Shown: one piece after another, positions 35,109-43,695 of the stretch | How positions within the stretch are numbered: position 1 is the first letter of the stretch | How the letters are laid out: every line of letters starts with the position of its first letter | Assembly (NCBI GenBank): GCA_003096535.1 | Contig: QEKJ01000019.1 | Location: forward strand, 1 to 49,297 | DNA: 49,297 bases | Direction: 5' to 3' | Source of the DNA: Agathobaculum butyriciproducens | GTDB lineage: Bacteria; Bacillota; Clostridia; Oscillospirales; Butyricicoccaceae | Position numbers and translations under genes: made by a program | The notes under the pieces: model-generated | What the model saw: the letters and a program-made list of their open reading frames with translations, nothing else | Database searches by the model: none | Told to the model about the DNA's origin: nothing

Positions 35109-36317
35109 ATGAAAGCATTTTTATCTTCCCTGAGCCGCAGCAAACGCTATGTTGTCGCGGAACTGTTTCTTGTTTATTTCGCACAGGGACTGAGTTCCAT
35201 CATGCTCGGCTCCGTGCTGCCGGATTTACGCGCGGCCTACGCGCTGGATTACCAGATCGGCGGCACGCTGCTGTCCGCACAGTCAATCGGCTATCTCGGC
35301 ATCGGCCTGCTGTCCGGTCTGGCTGCCATCAAATGGGGACTCAAACGCGCATACCTCATCCTGTATTATGTATTCGCGGTCGGCTTTGTCATGCTGCTGA
35401 CCAACGGCTCACCGGTCTGGCTGCTGGCGGCCATGTTCCTGACCGGCATTTCCAAGGGCGCTATCACGGATTACAACAACCGCGTAATGAGTGAATACGC
35501 GAACGGCAGCGCGACCCCGCTCAACATGATGCACGCGGCGTATGCATTTGGTGCGTGTGTGGCGCCGCTGGCCGTACTCGCCTGCCATAAGCTGGGCGGT
35601 GACAACGGCTGGCGTCTTGCGCTCGAGATTTCCATTGTGCTGCTGACGGCTTCGTTTATCTTCGGCCTGTTTATGAAGATGGATGACGATAAATCCACGA
35701 AAACCGAGCAGAAATCCGCAACCGATTACGGCTTTTTCCGCGAAAAGCTGTTCTGGCTGTGCACAGCGCTCTGCTTTTTCTACGAGGCTGTTGAGGCTTC
35801 CATGATGGGCTGGCTGACCAGCTTTTACATTGATTCCGGCGTGCTCGCCGCAGACGCTGCGCAGATCATCACTTCCCTGCTGTGGGTTTCGCTGCTGATC
35901 GGCCGCTTCTCGTGCAGCGTGATCGCTGCGAAGTTCCGTCCGTGGCAGATGATCACGGTCATGTGCTTCGGCGTGGCGGCGTTCCTCGTGCTGCTCGTCA
36001 CCGGAACCACGCTGCCGATTCTCGCCGTTGCGACGATTGGTCTGGGGCTGTGCATGTCCGGCATGTACGGCACAACGGTGGCCAATGCCGGAGATTTGTT
36101 CTCGCGCTATCCGGCATCCATGGGCATTTATGTTACGCTTAACGGCTTCGGCGCGGCTATGGCTCCGGCTGCGATCGGCATCGCTGCCAACCGCACGGGT
36201 ATCCGCTGGGGTTTTGCTACCCTGCTGATCGCAGGCGTGCTGCTCGTTGTCTCGGCAGTGCTCAATGCACGGTATTTCAAGGGCAGACAGCATAGCAAGG
36301 CGGTTTCCCGCGCCTAA
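35109..36317 (+). CDS. Major facilitator superfamily transporter
   Basis: A 402-residue protein with about twelve membrane helices in two halves, split by a short charged loop near residues 185-205 (MKMDDDKSTKTEQK). The cytoplasmic loop after helix 2 has KWGLKRAY in place of the usual MFS motif A. Overall it resembles the FucP/YfkF-like sugar-transporter MFS branch, but the substrate is not clear. GAAGGGA lies before the ATG. Monocistronic between two terminators. Confidence 0.85.
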   Translation: MKAFLSSLSRSKRYVVAELFLVYFAQGLSSIMLGSVLPDLRAAYALDYQIGGTLLSAQSIGYLGIGLLSGLAAIKWGLKRAYLILYYVFAVGFVMLLTNGSPVWLLAAMFLTGISKGAITDYNNRVMSEYANGSATPLNMMHAAYAFGACVAPLAVLACHKLGGDNGWRLALEISIVLLTASFIFGLFMKMDDDKSTKTEQKSATDYGFFREKLFWLCTALCFFYEAVEASMMGWLTSFYIDSGVLAADAAQIITSLLWVSLLIGRFSCSVIAAKFRPWQMITVMCFGVAAFLVLLVTGTTLPILAVATIGLGLCMSGMYGTTVANAGDLFSRYPASMGIYVTLNGFGAAMAPAAIGIAANRTGIRWGFATLLIAGVLLVVSAVLNARYFKGRQHSKAVSRA

Positions 36318-36327
36318 AAAGCACAAA

Positions 36328-36360
36328 AAAACCTCTCTCAAGCGTTTTGAGAGAGGTTTT
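36328..36360. terminator. Bidirectional terminator between the MFS and hydrolase genes
   Basis: A 14-bp stem AAAACCTCTCTCAA (36328-36341 with 36347-36360) with A and T runs on both sides, between convergent genes. Confidence 0.92.
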
Positions 36361-36364
36361 ATTT

Positions 36365-37351
36365 TTATTCCGCTGCCGTTTCCGGCTCCTGCTCGACAGC
36401 CTGCCTTGCAGTTCTTGCGGCAAGGTGTGTCTCCAGCCAACGGGAAATATCTCCGAAGGTTTCAAGTCTGTCAAGCTCGTTGAGCACCTCGTGGCGCGCA
36501 TCCTTATAAAAGATGACCTCGATATTCTTCACACCGTTGCCGCGATACAGATTGACCGTACGGCGCACACCCTCACCGTACCGCCCGACCGGGTCCTTAT
36601 CACCCGAGATGAACAGCAGCGGCAGGTCCTTTGGTGTTTTTCGGAAGGTCACCGGATTGTTCGCCTTGGTGATGAGTGTAAACAGGTCGCGGAATCCGGT
36701 CGCGGTAAACACGAAATTGCACTTTTCATCCGACTGATAGAGCGACACGACCGCCTCATCACGGCTGAGCCAGTCAAACACAGTTTTCGGCTGCTTGATT
36801 TTCCTGTTGAAGCCCTTGAACACCAGATTGGACAGCAGTCCGCTGCGATAGGTGATGCCGCGCGAGCGCGCTACCGAATCCGCAAGATGTACGATGCTGC
36901 CGGAGGCAGCGATCGGGCCGACTGTTCCGATAAGAATGCAGCCGGACAGCTTCTCTCCGTAATCGAGCAGGTACAGCCGTGCGATCAGCGAACCCATCGA
37001 GTGCCCGAGCAGGAAATACGGCAGGTCGGGATAGCGGCGCTGCATCAGGTCGGTCAGGTGCTTGACATCCTCAACAAGATACTTCCAACCGTCGCGGGCG
37101 GCAAAAAAACCGAGATCCGCCGTGCGTGAGACCGATGCTCCGTGTCCGATATGATCGTTTCCGCAGACAATGAAGCCCAGTCCGCAGAGATATTTTGCAA
37201 ATGCGGTATAGCGCGAAAAATACTCGCACATGCCGTGAGACAGCTGTACGATACCGCGCACCTCTACTCCTTCGGGAACAAGAATATAATAGGTGACATT
37301 GGAAACACCATTGGCACTTTTGTAAATATTTTGCGTACACTTGATATTCAT
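36365..37351 (-). CDS. Alpha/beta hydrolase, monoacylglycerol lipase/lysophospholipase-like
   Basis: A 328-residue serine hydrolase of the alpha/beta fold. The nucleophile Ser lies in LLGHSMGSLIARL, the oxyanion region is QLSHGMCEYFSRY, and GNDHIGHGASV is typical of the Hydrolase_4 (monoglyceride lipase) group. Asp (FISGDKDPVG) and His (DARHEVLNE) complete the triad. No signal peptide, so cytoplasmic. The ATG at 37351 is the likely start; its ribosome site (GGGTG) is weak. Substrate unknown. Confidence 0.88.
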   Translation of the reverse strand: MNIKCTQNIYKSANGVSNVTYYILVPEGVEVRGIVQLSHGMCEYFSRYTAFAKYLCGLGFIVCGNDHIGHGASVSRTADLGFFAARDGWKYLVEDVKHLTDLMQRRYPDLPYFLLGHSMGSLIARLYLLDYGEKLSGCILIGTVGPIAASGSIVHLADSVARSRGITYRSGLLSNLVFKGFNRKIKQPKTVFDWLSRDEAVVSLYQSDEKCNFVFTATGFRDLFTLITKANNPVTFRKTPKDLPLLFISGDKDPVGRYGEGVRRTVNLYRGNGVKNIEVIFYKDARHEVLNELDRLETFGDISRWLETHLAARTARQAVEQEPETAAE

Positions 37352-37521
37352 ATGCAACACCCGATCATGGACTGTACTTCTTCACTGTTAATACTATACC
37401 ACAAATCCACTTATTGTGCACCTGTTTTTGATAAAGTTCACAGTTCATTTAAAAATACACTGTCAAAAACTGCTGATTTTAAAACGCCTTTCCCAACTGC
37501 AAATTATGCAGGATTACGATA

Positions 37522-37549
37522 TTGCAAACAGCGGCCGATATGCTACAAT
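37522..37549 (+). promoter_or_regulatory. Probable promoter of the tautomerase gene
   Basis: TTGCAA (37522-37527), a 16-nt spacer ending in TGC, and TACAAT (37544-37549): an extended -10 promoter. Confidence 0.5.
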
Positions 37550-37605
37550 AAAATAAACCACGGGCAATCAGTACTGCCCAATCCAAAAGAAAGAAGGATA
37601 TACCC

Positions 37606-37947
37606 ATGCCGTATATTGCTGTTACCACTTCCAAGGCCCTGTCCGACGAGCAGAAGGACGAGCTGAAGAAGACCATCGGCCAGAAGATTTCCCTGATTCC
37701 AGGCAAGACCGAGGCTGCTCTGATGGTTGACATCTCCGATAACCACACCATGTACTTTGCAGGCGAGAAGCGCAAGCTGGCGTACGTTGATGTTCGCTGC
37801 TACGGTTCGACCGAGTTTGAGAACAAGAAGGCGCTGACCGAGGCACTGTTTGATGCTGTCGAGCTGCACACCGGTCTGCACGATGACAGCATTTACCTGA
37901 CGTACACCGAGTTCTCCAACTGGGGCACCCGCGGTACCATGAAGTAA
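37606..37947 (+). CDS. MIF-like phenylpyruvate tautomerase
   Basis: A 113-residue protein of the MIF/tautomerase superfamily, which forms trimers with the N-terminal proline as catalytic base. Pro2 follows the start Met directly (MPYIAVTTSKALS), and the MVDISDNHTMYFAG and YLTYTEFSNWGTRG segments align with MIF proteins. The bacterial role is unknown. GAAAGAAGG precedes the ATG. Transcribed alone. Confidence 0.88.
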   Translation: MPYIAVTTSKALSDEQKDELKKTIGQKISLIPGKTEAALMVDISDNHTMYFAGEKRKLAYVDVRCYGSTEFENKKALTEALFDAVELHTGLHDDSIYLTYTEFSNWGTRGTMK

Positions 37948-38044
37948 ACTGCAGAAAGACGCTGAGAGGGTTCTCGGCGTCTTTTTAGGTTTCGGATGGA
38001 GAATTGCGAATGTCTGAATTTTCAGAATGTTCACATTTGAGCGA

Positions 38045-38073
38045 TTGACGTTCGCCCGCTTTCGGTCTATTAT
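38045..38073 (+). promoter_or_regulatory. Sigma-A promoter of the marR-ftsH operon
   Basis: TTGACG (38045-38050), a 17-nt spacer and TATTAT (38068-38073), 39 nt before the marR ATG. Confidence 0.75.
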
Positions 38074-38074
38074 A

Positions 38075-38088
38075 GTTTACAAGTAAAC
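38075..38088. promoter_or_regulatory. Candidate MarR operator
   Basis: GTTTAC-AA-GTAAAC is a perfect 6-2-6 palindrome directly after the -10 box, where a bound repressor would block transcription start. MarR proteins bind such palindromes in their own promoters. Confidence 0.6.
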
Positions 38089-38112
38089 CGTTTGCCGAAA
38101 GGAGGACACCGC

Positions 38113-38568
38113 ATGTCCGGCTCTCCCCACGATTTTGCCGCCGATGCGTTCCACGCGGGTCAGCTGTACCGCAGCTGCTTTCGTGAGCTGACCGAAAGCT
38201 GCGGCTTTACGCCAAATGAGATGTTCGTGCTGCTGTTTCTGTACCGCAACGCGCCCGAGCAGGACACCGCAACTGTCATTGCACAGGCGTGGAACGTTTC
38301 CAAGCCGCTGGTGACGCGCAGCGTAGACGGACTGCAGAGGCGCGGTCTGCTCTACTGCGTGCGCGACGAGAACGACCGCCGCCTGGTGCACCTGCACCTG
38401 TCTGATGAAGGACACGCTGCCGCCAAAGAGCTCCATCACCGCTGCGAAACCTTTGCGCTGACACTGCAGCAGGGTATCTCCGAGCAGGAAATGCAAACTC
38501 TGTGCAGTGTGATGCAGAAAATGCAGCGAAACCTCAACGATTTACTCGAAAGGACGAAACTCACATGA
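38113..38568 (+). CDS. MarR-family transcriptional regulator
   Basis: A 151-residue winged-helix regulator. The DNA-binding region is TVIAQAWNVSKPLVTRSVDG, and the wing is LVHLHLSDEG, preceded by the family DxRxxx-like DENDRR. N- and C-terminal helices should form the dimer. AAAGGAGG sits 7 nt before the ATG; the frame is open seven codons upstream, but through the ribosome site. The stop overlaps the ftsH start (ATGA), so the two are translated together. A palindrome covers the transcription start; its ligand is unknown. Confidence 0.9.
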   Translation: MSGSPHDFAADAFHAGQLYRSCFRELTESCGFTPNEMFVLLFLYRNAPEQDTATVIAQAWNVSKPLVTRSVDGLQRRGLLYCVRDENDRRLVHLHLSDEGHAAAKELHHRCETFALTLQQGISEQEMQTLCSVMQKMQRNLNDLLERTKLT

Positions 38569-40403
38569 ATAACAACCCCAAAGGGGCGAAAAATCCCAAA
38601 AAACCGCTGATCTTCTATTATGCTGTCATGCTGCTCGTGCTTATGATGCTCAACTGGCTGCTGTTTCCGAGCTTGCTACAGCGACAGGTGACCGAGGTCG
38701 GCTACGACGAGTTCATCTCCATGGTGGACAAGGGTCAGGTCGAGACCATCGCCTACGACAAGCAGGATCAGGAAATTACCTTCGAGGCCAAGAACGACAA
38801 GGGCAAGGACGCACTCTACAAGACTGGCATCTTCCCGGATGACGAGCTGGTCGGCCGTCTGCTGGGGGCCAATGTCAAGTTTGCCGCCGAGATTCCAACC
38901 CAGACCTCTCCCCTGCTGAGCATGCTCATCAGCTACGTTGTTCCAATTGTGCTCATTATCGCGGTCGGTCAATGGCTGCAGAAAAAGATGATGAAGAACA
39001 TGGGCGGCAACATGATGAGCTTCGGCAAATCCAACGCCAAGATTTACGCCGAGACCGAGACCGGCAAGACCTTTGCCGATGTCGCCGGTCAGGATGAAGC
39101 CAAGGAGGCCCTCACTGAGATCGTGGACTTCCTGCACAACCCGAACAAGTATGCCTCCATCGGCGCCAAGCTGCCCAAGGGCGCGCTGCTGGTCGGCCCT
39201 CCGGGCACCGGCAAGACCTTGCTGGCGAAGGCCGTTGCCGGTGAAGCGCATGTGCCGTTCTTCTCCATCTCCGGCTCGGAGTTCGTCGAAATGTTCGTCG
39301 GCATGGGCGCGGCCAAGGTGCGCGATCTGTTCAAGCAAGCCAGCGAAAAAGCACCGTGCATCGTGTTCATTGACGAGATTGATACCATCGGTAAAAAGCG
39401 CGACGGCGCAGGCATGGGCGGCAACGATGAGCGCGAGCAGACGCTCAACCAGTTGCTGACCGAGATGGACGGCTTTGACGGCACCAAAGGCGTCGTTATT
39501 CTGGCGGCGACCAACCGTCCAGAGTCGCTTGACCCGGCTCTGCTGCGTCCGGGCCGTTTTGATCGCCGCATTCCAGTGCAGCTGCCCGATCTGCAGGGTC
39601 GTATCGCAATTTTGAAGGTGCACGCTAAGGATGTTCATATGTCCGGCAATATCGACTTTAACTCGATTGCCCGTGCAACTTCGGGTGCTTCCGGTGCTGA
39701 CCTCGCCAACATTATCAACGAGGCGGCTCTGCGTGCCGTTCGTCTTGGACGCAACAGTGTCATTCAGGCCGATCTGGATGAGAGCGTCGAGACCGTCATT
39801 GCCGGTGCGCAGCGCAAGAACGCCGTGCTCAGCGCCAAGGAGAAGGAGATTGTTGCGTACCACGAGATCGGTCACGCACTGGTGGCTGCCAAGCAGACCG
39901 ACTCCGCGCCTGTCACCAAGATTACCATTGTGCCGCGCACCTCGGGTGCACTCGGCTACACCATGCAGGTGGATGAGGGCGAGCACAATCTGATGAGCAA
40001 GGATGAACTGCTGAACAAGGTGGCAACGCTCACCGGCGGCCGTGCAGCCGAGGAGTTGATTTTCGGCTCGATTACGACAGGTGCATCTAATGACATCGAG
40101 CAGGCCACCAAGCTGACACGCTCGATGATCACGCGCTACGGCATGAGCCGCAAGTTCGATATGGTTGCGCTCGAGACCGTGACGAATCAGTATTTGTCGG
40201 GTGATACCGCGCTCGCCTGCTCGGCGGAGACCGCGGCGAAGATTGACGAGGAAGTGATTGCCACCGTCAAGACCGCGCATGAGAAGGCCATCGGCATCCT
40301 GCAGAATAATATGGATGCCCTGCACCGGCTCGCGCATTTCCTGCTGGAGAAGGAAACCATCACCGGCGAGGAATTTATGGATTTGCTGCATAAGAGCGAA
40401 TAA
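38565..40403 (+). CDS. ftsH: FtsH-type membrane AAA+ zinc metalloprotease
   Basis: A 612-residue membrane protease that extracts and degrades membrane and short-lived soluble proteins. Two N-terminal helices (about 15-35 and 123-142) flank a short extracytoplasmic domain. The AAA+ domain has Walker A GPPGTGKT (211-218), Walker [12 protein letters not shown] and [12 protein letters not shown]. The protease zinc motif is HEIGH (433-437), with downstream Glu/Asp ligand in [12 protein letters not shown]. The ATG overlaps the marR stop. Unusual in being governed by a MarR protein, it may be a second, conditional FtsH; that is inference. Confidence 0.94.
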   Translation: MNNNPKGAKNPKKPLIFYYAVMLLVLMMLNWLLFPSLLQRQVTEVGYDEFISMVDKGQVETIAYDKQDQEITFEAKNDKGKDALYKTGIFPDDELVGRLLGANVKFAAEIPTQTSPLLSMLISYVVPIVLIIAVGQWLQKKMMKNMGGNMMSFGKSNAKIYAETETGKTFADVAGQDEAKEALTEIVDFLHNPNKYASIGAKLPKGALLVGPPGTGKTLLAKAVAGEAHVPFFSISGSEFVEMFVGMGAAKVRDLFKQASEKAPCIVFIDEIDTIGKKRDGAGMGGNDEREQTLNQLLTEMDGFDGTKGVVILAATNRPESLDPALLRPGRFDRRIPVQLPDLQGRIAILKVHAKDVHMSGNIDFNSIARATSGASGADLANIINEAALRAVRLGRNSVIQADLDESVETVIAGAQRKNAVLSAKEKEIVAYHEIGHALVAAKQTDSAPVTKITIVPRTSGALGYTMQVDEGEHNLMSKDELLNKVATLTGGRAAEELIFGSITTGASNDIEQATKLTRSMITRYGMSRKFDMVALETVTNQYLSGDTALACSAETAAKIDEEVIATVKTAHEKAIGILQNNMDALHRLAHFLLEKETITGEEFMDLLHKSE

Positions 40404-40438
40404 GAGAAAGCCTCTCTCGTTGCGAGAGAGGCTTTCTC
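40404..40438 (+). terminator. Terminator of the marR-ftsH operon
   Basis: A perfect 16-bp stem GAGAAAGCCTCTCTCG (40404-40419 with 40423-40438) right after the ftsH stop. Confidence 0.88.
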
Positions 40439-40454
40439 AATTCTCAATTATTTT
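40434..40454. repeat. Short heptamer repeat
   Basis: TTCTCAA, TTCTCAA, TTATTTT: 7-nt units that abut the stop codon of the HAD gene and overlap the ftsH terminator. Confidence 0.55.
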
Positions 40455-41071
40455 CACCGTAATGTTAAAATCTCTGCCGGATGCTCAAACCTGAGGTCGG
40501 ACGTTAGTTTCTCCGCCTCGGAGCACCCCCACAGTGCGAGGACGCTCTTGACGCCGGCGCTCTTGGCGCACTGCATATCGTACTCGCTGTCGCCGATATA
40601 GACGGCGTCCTCGGGTTTACAACCGAACCGACGCAGACACTCGAGCAGAGCGTCCGGCGCAGGCTTAGGATGCTCAACATCATCCGCGCAGATAATCTCA
40701 TCAAACCATGGCGTGAAACCAATCGGCTTGATGCCTTGCTCAAGCTGCAGGCGCGTGCGCGAGGTAACAATACCGCACTGACATCCGCCGTTCCGCAGTT
40801 CGGCTATCACCTCGGGGATGCCGTCGTACATCGGGATTTCGTCCAGCCGGTCATACGCCAGCGCTTCCCAGCGAGCCATGATCGGCTCGACCTGCTCGGC
40901 TGGAATGCTTAATTTCGCCAATGCGCGTCTGCCCGGCATACCGAAGGAGAAAATCAGCTGCTCGTAGGTGAACTCATAGCCAAACTCGGCAAGTGCGGTG
41001 CGCATCGCCCACTGGTCTACCTTTGAGGAGTCGATCAGCGTGCCGTCAATGTCAAAAATAAAGTATTTCAT
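40454..41071 (-). CDS. HAD-superfamily phosphatase (phosphoglycolate phosphatase-like)
   Basis: A 205-residue soluble hydrolase with all HAD motifs: FIFDIDGTLIDSS (nucleophile Asp7, acid Asp9), motif II Thr/Ser in GIVTSRTR, Lys in the KPAPDALLECL segment, and YIGDSEYDMQCA. The helical cap (about 20-90) is of the beta-phosphoglucomutase/Gph type. The substrate is not defined. The start overlaps the ROK gene stop by 4 nt (ATGA), so the pair is one operon. Confidence 0.88.
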   Translation of the reverse strand: MKYFIFDIDGTLIDSSKVDQWAMRTALAEFGYEFTYEQLIFSFGMPGRRALAKLSIPAEQVEPIMARWEALAYDRLDEIPMYDGIPEVIAELRNGGCQCGIVTSRTRLQLEQGIKPIGFTPWFDEIICADDVEHPKPAPDALLECLRRFGCKPEDAVYIGDSEYDMQCAKSAGVKSVLALWGCSEAEKLTSDLRFEHPAEILTLR

Positions 41072-42042
41072 GTGGTTTCCTCCATCTTTTTCGCCAAGGT
41101 AAATAACCCTCGGGTGTAGTCCTGCTCGAAGGACCGGGACAGCTCTATCACCGGCATGGCCTGCTCCGGCAGCGCCTGCGCACAGCTTACGCAGATTTGC
41201 GATGCCTTATCTGCCAGACGCGGGTCAGCGTACAGCACCACCCTGTCCGGATTGATGAGCGCCGCACAGCCGCAGATGACCTTGGTGAAATAGTCGCTTA
41301 TATCCGCGCCTGCAAAGTGATTCTGCGCGTATTCGAGATTGTGTTCAATCGGCAGATAGTGTAATTCACCGGCAAAGCCTGCGGCACCGCCCCAGACCTT
41401 TCCGTCCAGCACGATACCTGCGCCTGCGCCCAGCTTGCCGATGTAAATACACACGACGGCTTTCGGTGTGGGCGTGTACTGCGCCGCGTAGCCTGCGGCC
41501 ACGACCTGCATATCGCGAGCCGCCATACACGGCAGGCCGGTTTTATCACGAAGATACGCACTAAGGCTTACGCCCCGCAGCTCAGGGTAGCCAAAGCTCT
41601 CGGTGACGATGCCGTTATGCATCGTTCCGGCAAAGCCGAGTACCACCGCTGCAAGCCGCGGGTAACGCGCCCTAACACGCATCAGAAGCGTGTCGAGAAG
41701 TTCGCGCACATCGCCGGAGCAGGTCTGCTGTTCCTGTTCGAGCGGTGTGCCGTCGAGGTCGCACACAAACCAGTGCAGCGTGTCCTGCTCCAGCCGCAGA
41801 CACAGGAACAGCCGGTACTGCGGGTTCAGCCGGTACTGCATGGCGCAGCGTCCACCAGTGGAAGCCGCCGTGCCGATTTCTTGCGCTTCTCCGCACTCGA
41901 CCATCTCATCCACAATGCGGCTGACGGTCGGAAAGCTGAGATGTGTCAGCCGCGCAAGATCGTTCTTGCCGGCAGAGCCGTTCTGCATCGCCTGCCGGAG
42001 CAGAGCCGTGTTCTCCCGCTTGAGTTTGCCTGTGTCTGCCAT
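41068..42042 (-). CDS. ROK-family transcriptional regulator
   Basis: A 324-residue protein with an N-terminal winged helix (NDLARLTHLSFPTVSRIVDE, residues 25-46) and a ROK/actin-fold sugar-binding domain (LGFAGTMHNG, IYIGKLGAGAGIVLDGKVW). The zinc motif (CxCGxxGCxE) normal in ROK proteins is absent, although GCAALINP lies near that area. It probably senses a sugar or sugar phosphate and controls its own operon. The ATG overlaps nothing upstream; a consensus promoter precedes it. The HAD phosphatase follows with ATGA overlap. Confidence 0.88.
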   Translation of the reverse strand: MADTGKLKRENTALLRQAMQNGSAGKNDLARLTHLSFPTVSRIVDEMVECGEAQEIGTAASTGGRCAMQYRLNPQYRLFLCLRLEQDTLHWFVCDLDGTPLEQEQQTCSGDVRELLDTLLMRVRARYPRLAAVVLGFAGTMHNGIVTESFGYPELRGVSLSAYLRDKTGLPCMAARDMQVVAAGYAAQYTPTPKAVVCIYIGKLGAGAGIVLDGKVWGGAAGFAGELHYLPIEHNLEYAQNHFAGADISDYFTKVICGCAALINPDRVVLYADPRLADKASQICVSCAQALPEQAMPVIELSRSFEQDYTRGLFTLAKKMEETT

Positions 42043-42058
42043 GGCGCACCTCTTTTCA

Positions 42059-42077
42059 AAATACTTTTTAATAGTAT
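42059..42077. promoter_or_regulatory. Possible operator of the ROK-HAD operon
   Basis: ATACT and AGTAT form arms around an AT-rich centre in the leader between promoter and ROK gene. ROK regulators often bind such AT-rich palindromes. Weak support. Confidence 0.3.
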
Positions 42078-42094
42078 GTTAATTTCTTAGGATT

Positions 42095-42123
42095 AGTATA
42101 CCCTCTGTGAGTGGTTCTGTCAA
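42095..42123 (-). promoter_or_regulatory. Consensus sigma-A promoter of the ROK-HAD operon
   Basis: TTGACA (42123-42118), a 17-nt spacer and TATACT (42100-42095). Confidence 0.85.
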
Positions 42124-42227
42124 TGCTAAATTAGGAATTAACGTGAGGATTTATTGTCTGCACAGCATTGTTCTTTCCATTCCACCCATACTGTGGTATA
42201 CTATTCGCAAAGGAAGGAGGAGACAAA

Positions 42228-42560
42228 ATGTCCACTACAATTTCAATCTCGGTGATGTGCTCTGTGGGGAGCCTGACCTGCGGTATACTTTCACTTGTGT
42301 TGCCGTTCATTGCGCTGGCCAGACGAAAAAACGCGCTGCCATTTGCAGCGGTCAGTATGGGTTTGTGCTCACTGGCGTTGCTCGGACAGATTTTCGAGTA
42401 CAATGTCCGCGTATATGCACAGGATTTCAGCGCCCTTCTGGATACATCGTTCGCTATTCGGTTCTGTGCAGTCGTACTGTTCCTGCTGGCGGCTGTTGTA
42501 AACGCGGGCGTGTGCATGTACCAGATGAAACGCAGTGTAAAGCAGCACCCGCAACATTAA
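42228..42560 (+). CDS. Small unknown membrane protein
   Basis: A 110-residue protein with three hydrophobic segments (about 5-27, 34-52 and 78-100) and short polar ends, and no motif I recognise. GGAGGAG sits 6 nt before the ATG at 42228, a strong ribosome site, so it is probably real. A TATACT lies about 30 nt upstream. It ends at a terminator and shows no link to its neighbours. Function unknown. Confidence 0.65.
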   Translation: MSTTISISVMCSVGSLTCGILSLVLPFIALARRKNALPFAAVSMGLCSLALLGQIFEYNVRVYAQDFSALLDTSFAIRFCAVVLFLLAAVVNAGVCMYQMKRSVKQHPQH

Positions 42561-42590
42561 TTTACCATAGATAATGCACAATAAAACCAA

Positions 42591-42615
42591 AACCGCCTTT
42601 TCAGGCGGTTTTATT
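42591..42615 (+). terminator. Terminator after the small membrane protein
   Basis: AACCGCC-TTTTCA-GGCGGTT followed by TTATT. Confidence 0.85.
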
Positions 42616-42800
42616 ATTTTAACAAGGTCTTACAGCTGCCGGTTTGAGGCGGATTGACCTTGCAGGTCTGACAATATTTGAAATCCACTCCCTTTAGGTC
42701 TATGCAGATGAGTTACAGGCGATGTGCCAAGCCAACGTACCCTATGGTATACCTTTAATAATAAGATAGAATCATGTGAAGAAGGGTAAATCGCTACGTT

Positions 42801-42828
42801 ATCTTCACTCTCCACTCTTAATTACTCC
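42801..42828. repeat. Heptamer repeat at a stop codon
   Basis: ATCTTCA, CTCTCCA, CTCTTAA, TTACTCC in 7-nt register; the stop codon of the next minus-strand gene (42822-42824) lies within it. The rest of the 42.62-42.80 kb spacer shows nothing I can name. Confidence 0.6.
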
Positions 42829-43619
42829 GTTGATTTCCGCTTCGGCAGATTGAAGTCAATCCCGGTGAGCATTTTCACAATCCACAGCAGGAGCAGCAGC
42901 ACGAGCACCGGCAGCACGCACGAGGTAACGATCAGCACAGCGAGTGCCTCCATGACATTGCTGAGCAGTTTTTCAAACTTTTCCGTCACGCCGGAGACCG
43001 CATTCTGCACCGAGGACGTGATACCCGACCAGAAACCGCTCTTTTCGCTGTCCGAATCCGAGTCTGAACCCGCACTGGTATCGATAGCATCCGCTGCACT
43101 TTGCGCGTCCTCAATGGTCTGCGACAGCGAGGTTTCATAGGTGGCCTCGATCATGCGCGATACTGTGATGCCGCCCGGAACGACAAGCCAAACCGCCATG
43201 CCGAACAGCGCCAGCTTGAATGCGAGCTTCGCCAGAATCTCGCTGCTGCGGAACTGCCGGACGATGAGCAGCACGCACACTGCCGGTAAAATAAACCGAA
43301 AAACCGCGTATCCGGTAATGGTGAGCAGGTATTTCTCCAGCATAATGGCGCACAGTACGATCAGAAAGTCGGACGTGAGATCAGCCAGCTTTTCTGCGAT
43401 GGCGCTGCCCGTGTCTCCCGGCAGAGCCGAAACAGCTGCAGATGCTGCCGTGGAAGCCGCAGTCAGCTTCATCACAGTCGCCTGCTTTTCGTTTAAATAT
43501 TCAATGCTCGTCCGGTGCGTCTCCGGTGAAGACTGCCATCCCGAAATGCCGAAAAAGCAGCCAAGTCCGATCATCAACAGCAGCACACACGAAACGATTC
43601 GCTTTGTCAGTTCGTTCAT
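42822..43619 (-). CDS. Uncharacterised multi-pass membrane protein
   Basis: A 265-residue protein. An N-terminal signal-anchor helix (about 8-26) is followed by a Ser/Ala-rich segment (TAASTAASAAVSALPGDTG), three more hydrophobic helices (about 85-155), a polar stretch with Asp/Ser repeats (GSDSDSDSEKSG) and a final helix near 233-256 before a basic tail. I know of no function. The frame is open upstream to 43772, but that part crosses the rpe terminator; the ATG at 43619 follows GATGAGGG. It begins about 25 nt after that terminator and has no evident promoter of its own. Confidence 0.7.
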   Translation of the reverse strand: MNELTKRIVSCVLLLMIGLGCFFGISGWQSSPETHRTSIEYLNEKQATVMKLTAASTAASAAVSALPGDTGSAIAEKLADLTSDFLIVLCAIMLEKYLLTITGYAVFRFILPAVCVLLIVRQFRSSEILAKLAFKLALFGMAVWLVVPGGITVSRMIEATYETSLSQTIEDAQSAADAIDTSAGSDSDSDSEKSGFWSGITSSVQNAVSGVTEKFEKLLSNVMEALAVLIVTSCVLPVLVLLLLLWIVKMLTGIDFNLPKRKSTE

Positions 43620-43642
43620 TTTATCCCTCATCTCTATTAGAA

Positions 43643-43679
43643 AACCCCCAACGGTCAGACAGACTAACGATTGGGGGTT
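43643..43679 (-). terminator. Terminator of rpe
   Basis: AACCCCCAA (43643-43651) pairs with TTGGGGGTT (43671-43679); on the minus strand the stem is followed by TTC, so the T-run is short. Read-through into the membrane-protein gene is possible. Confidence 0.75.
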
Positions 43680-43695
43680 GTTCACACTTATATGA

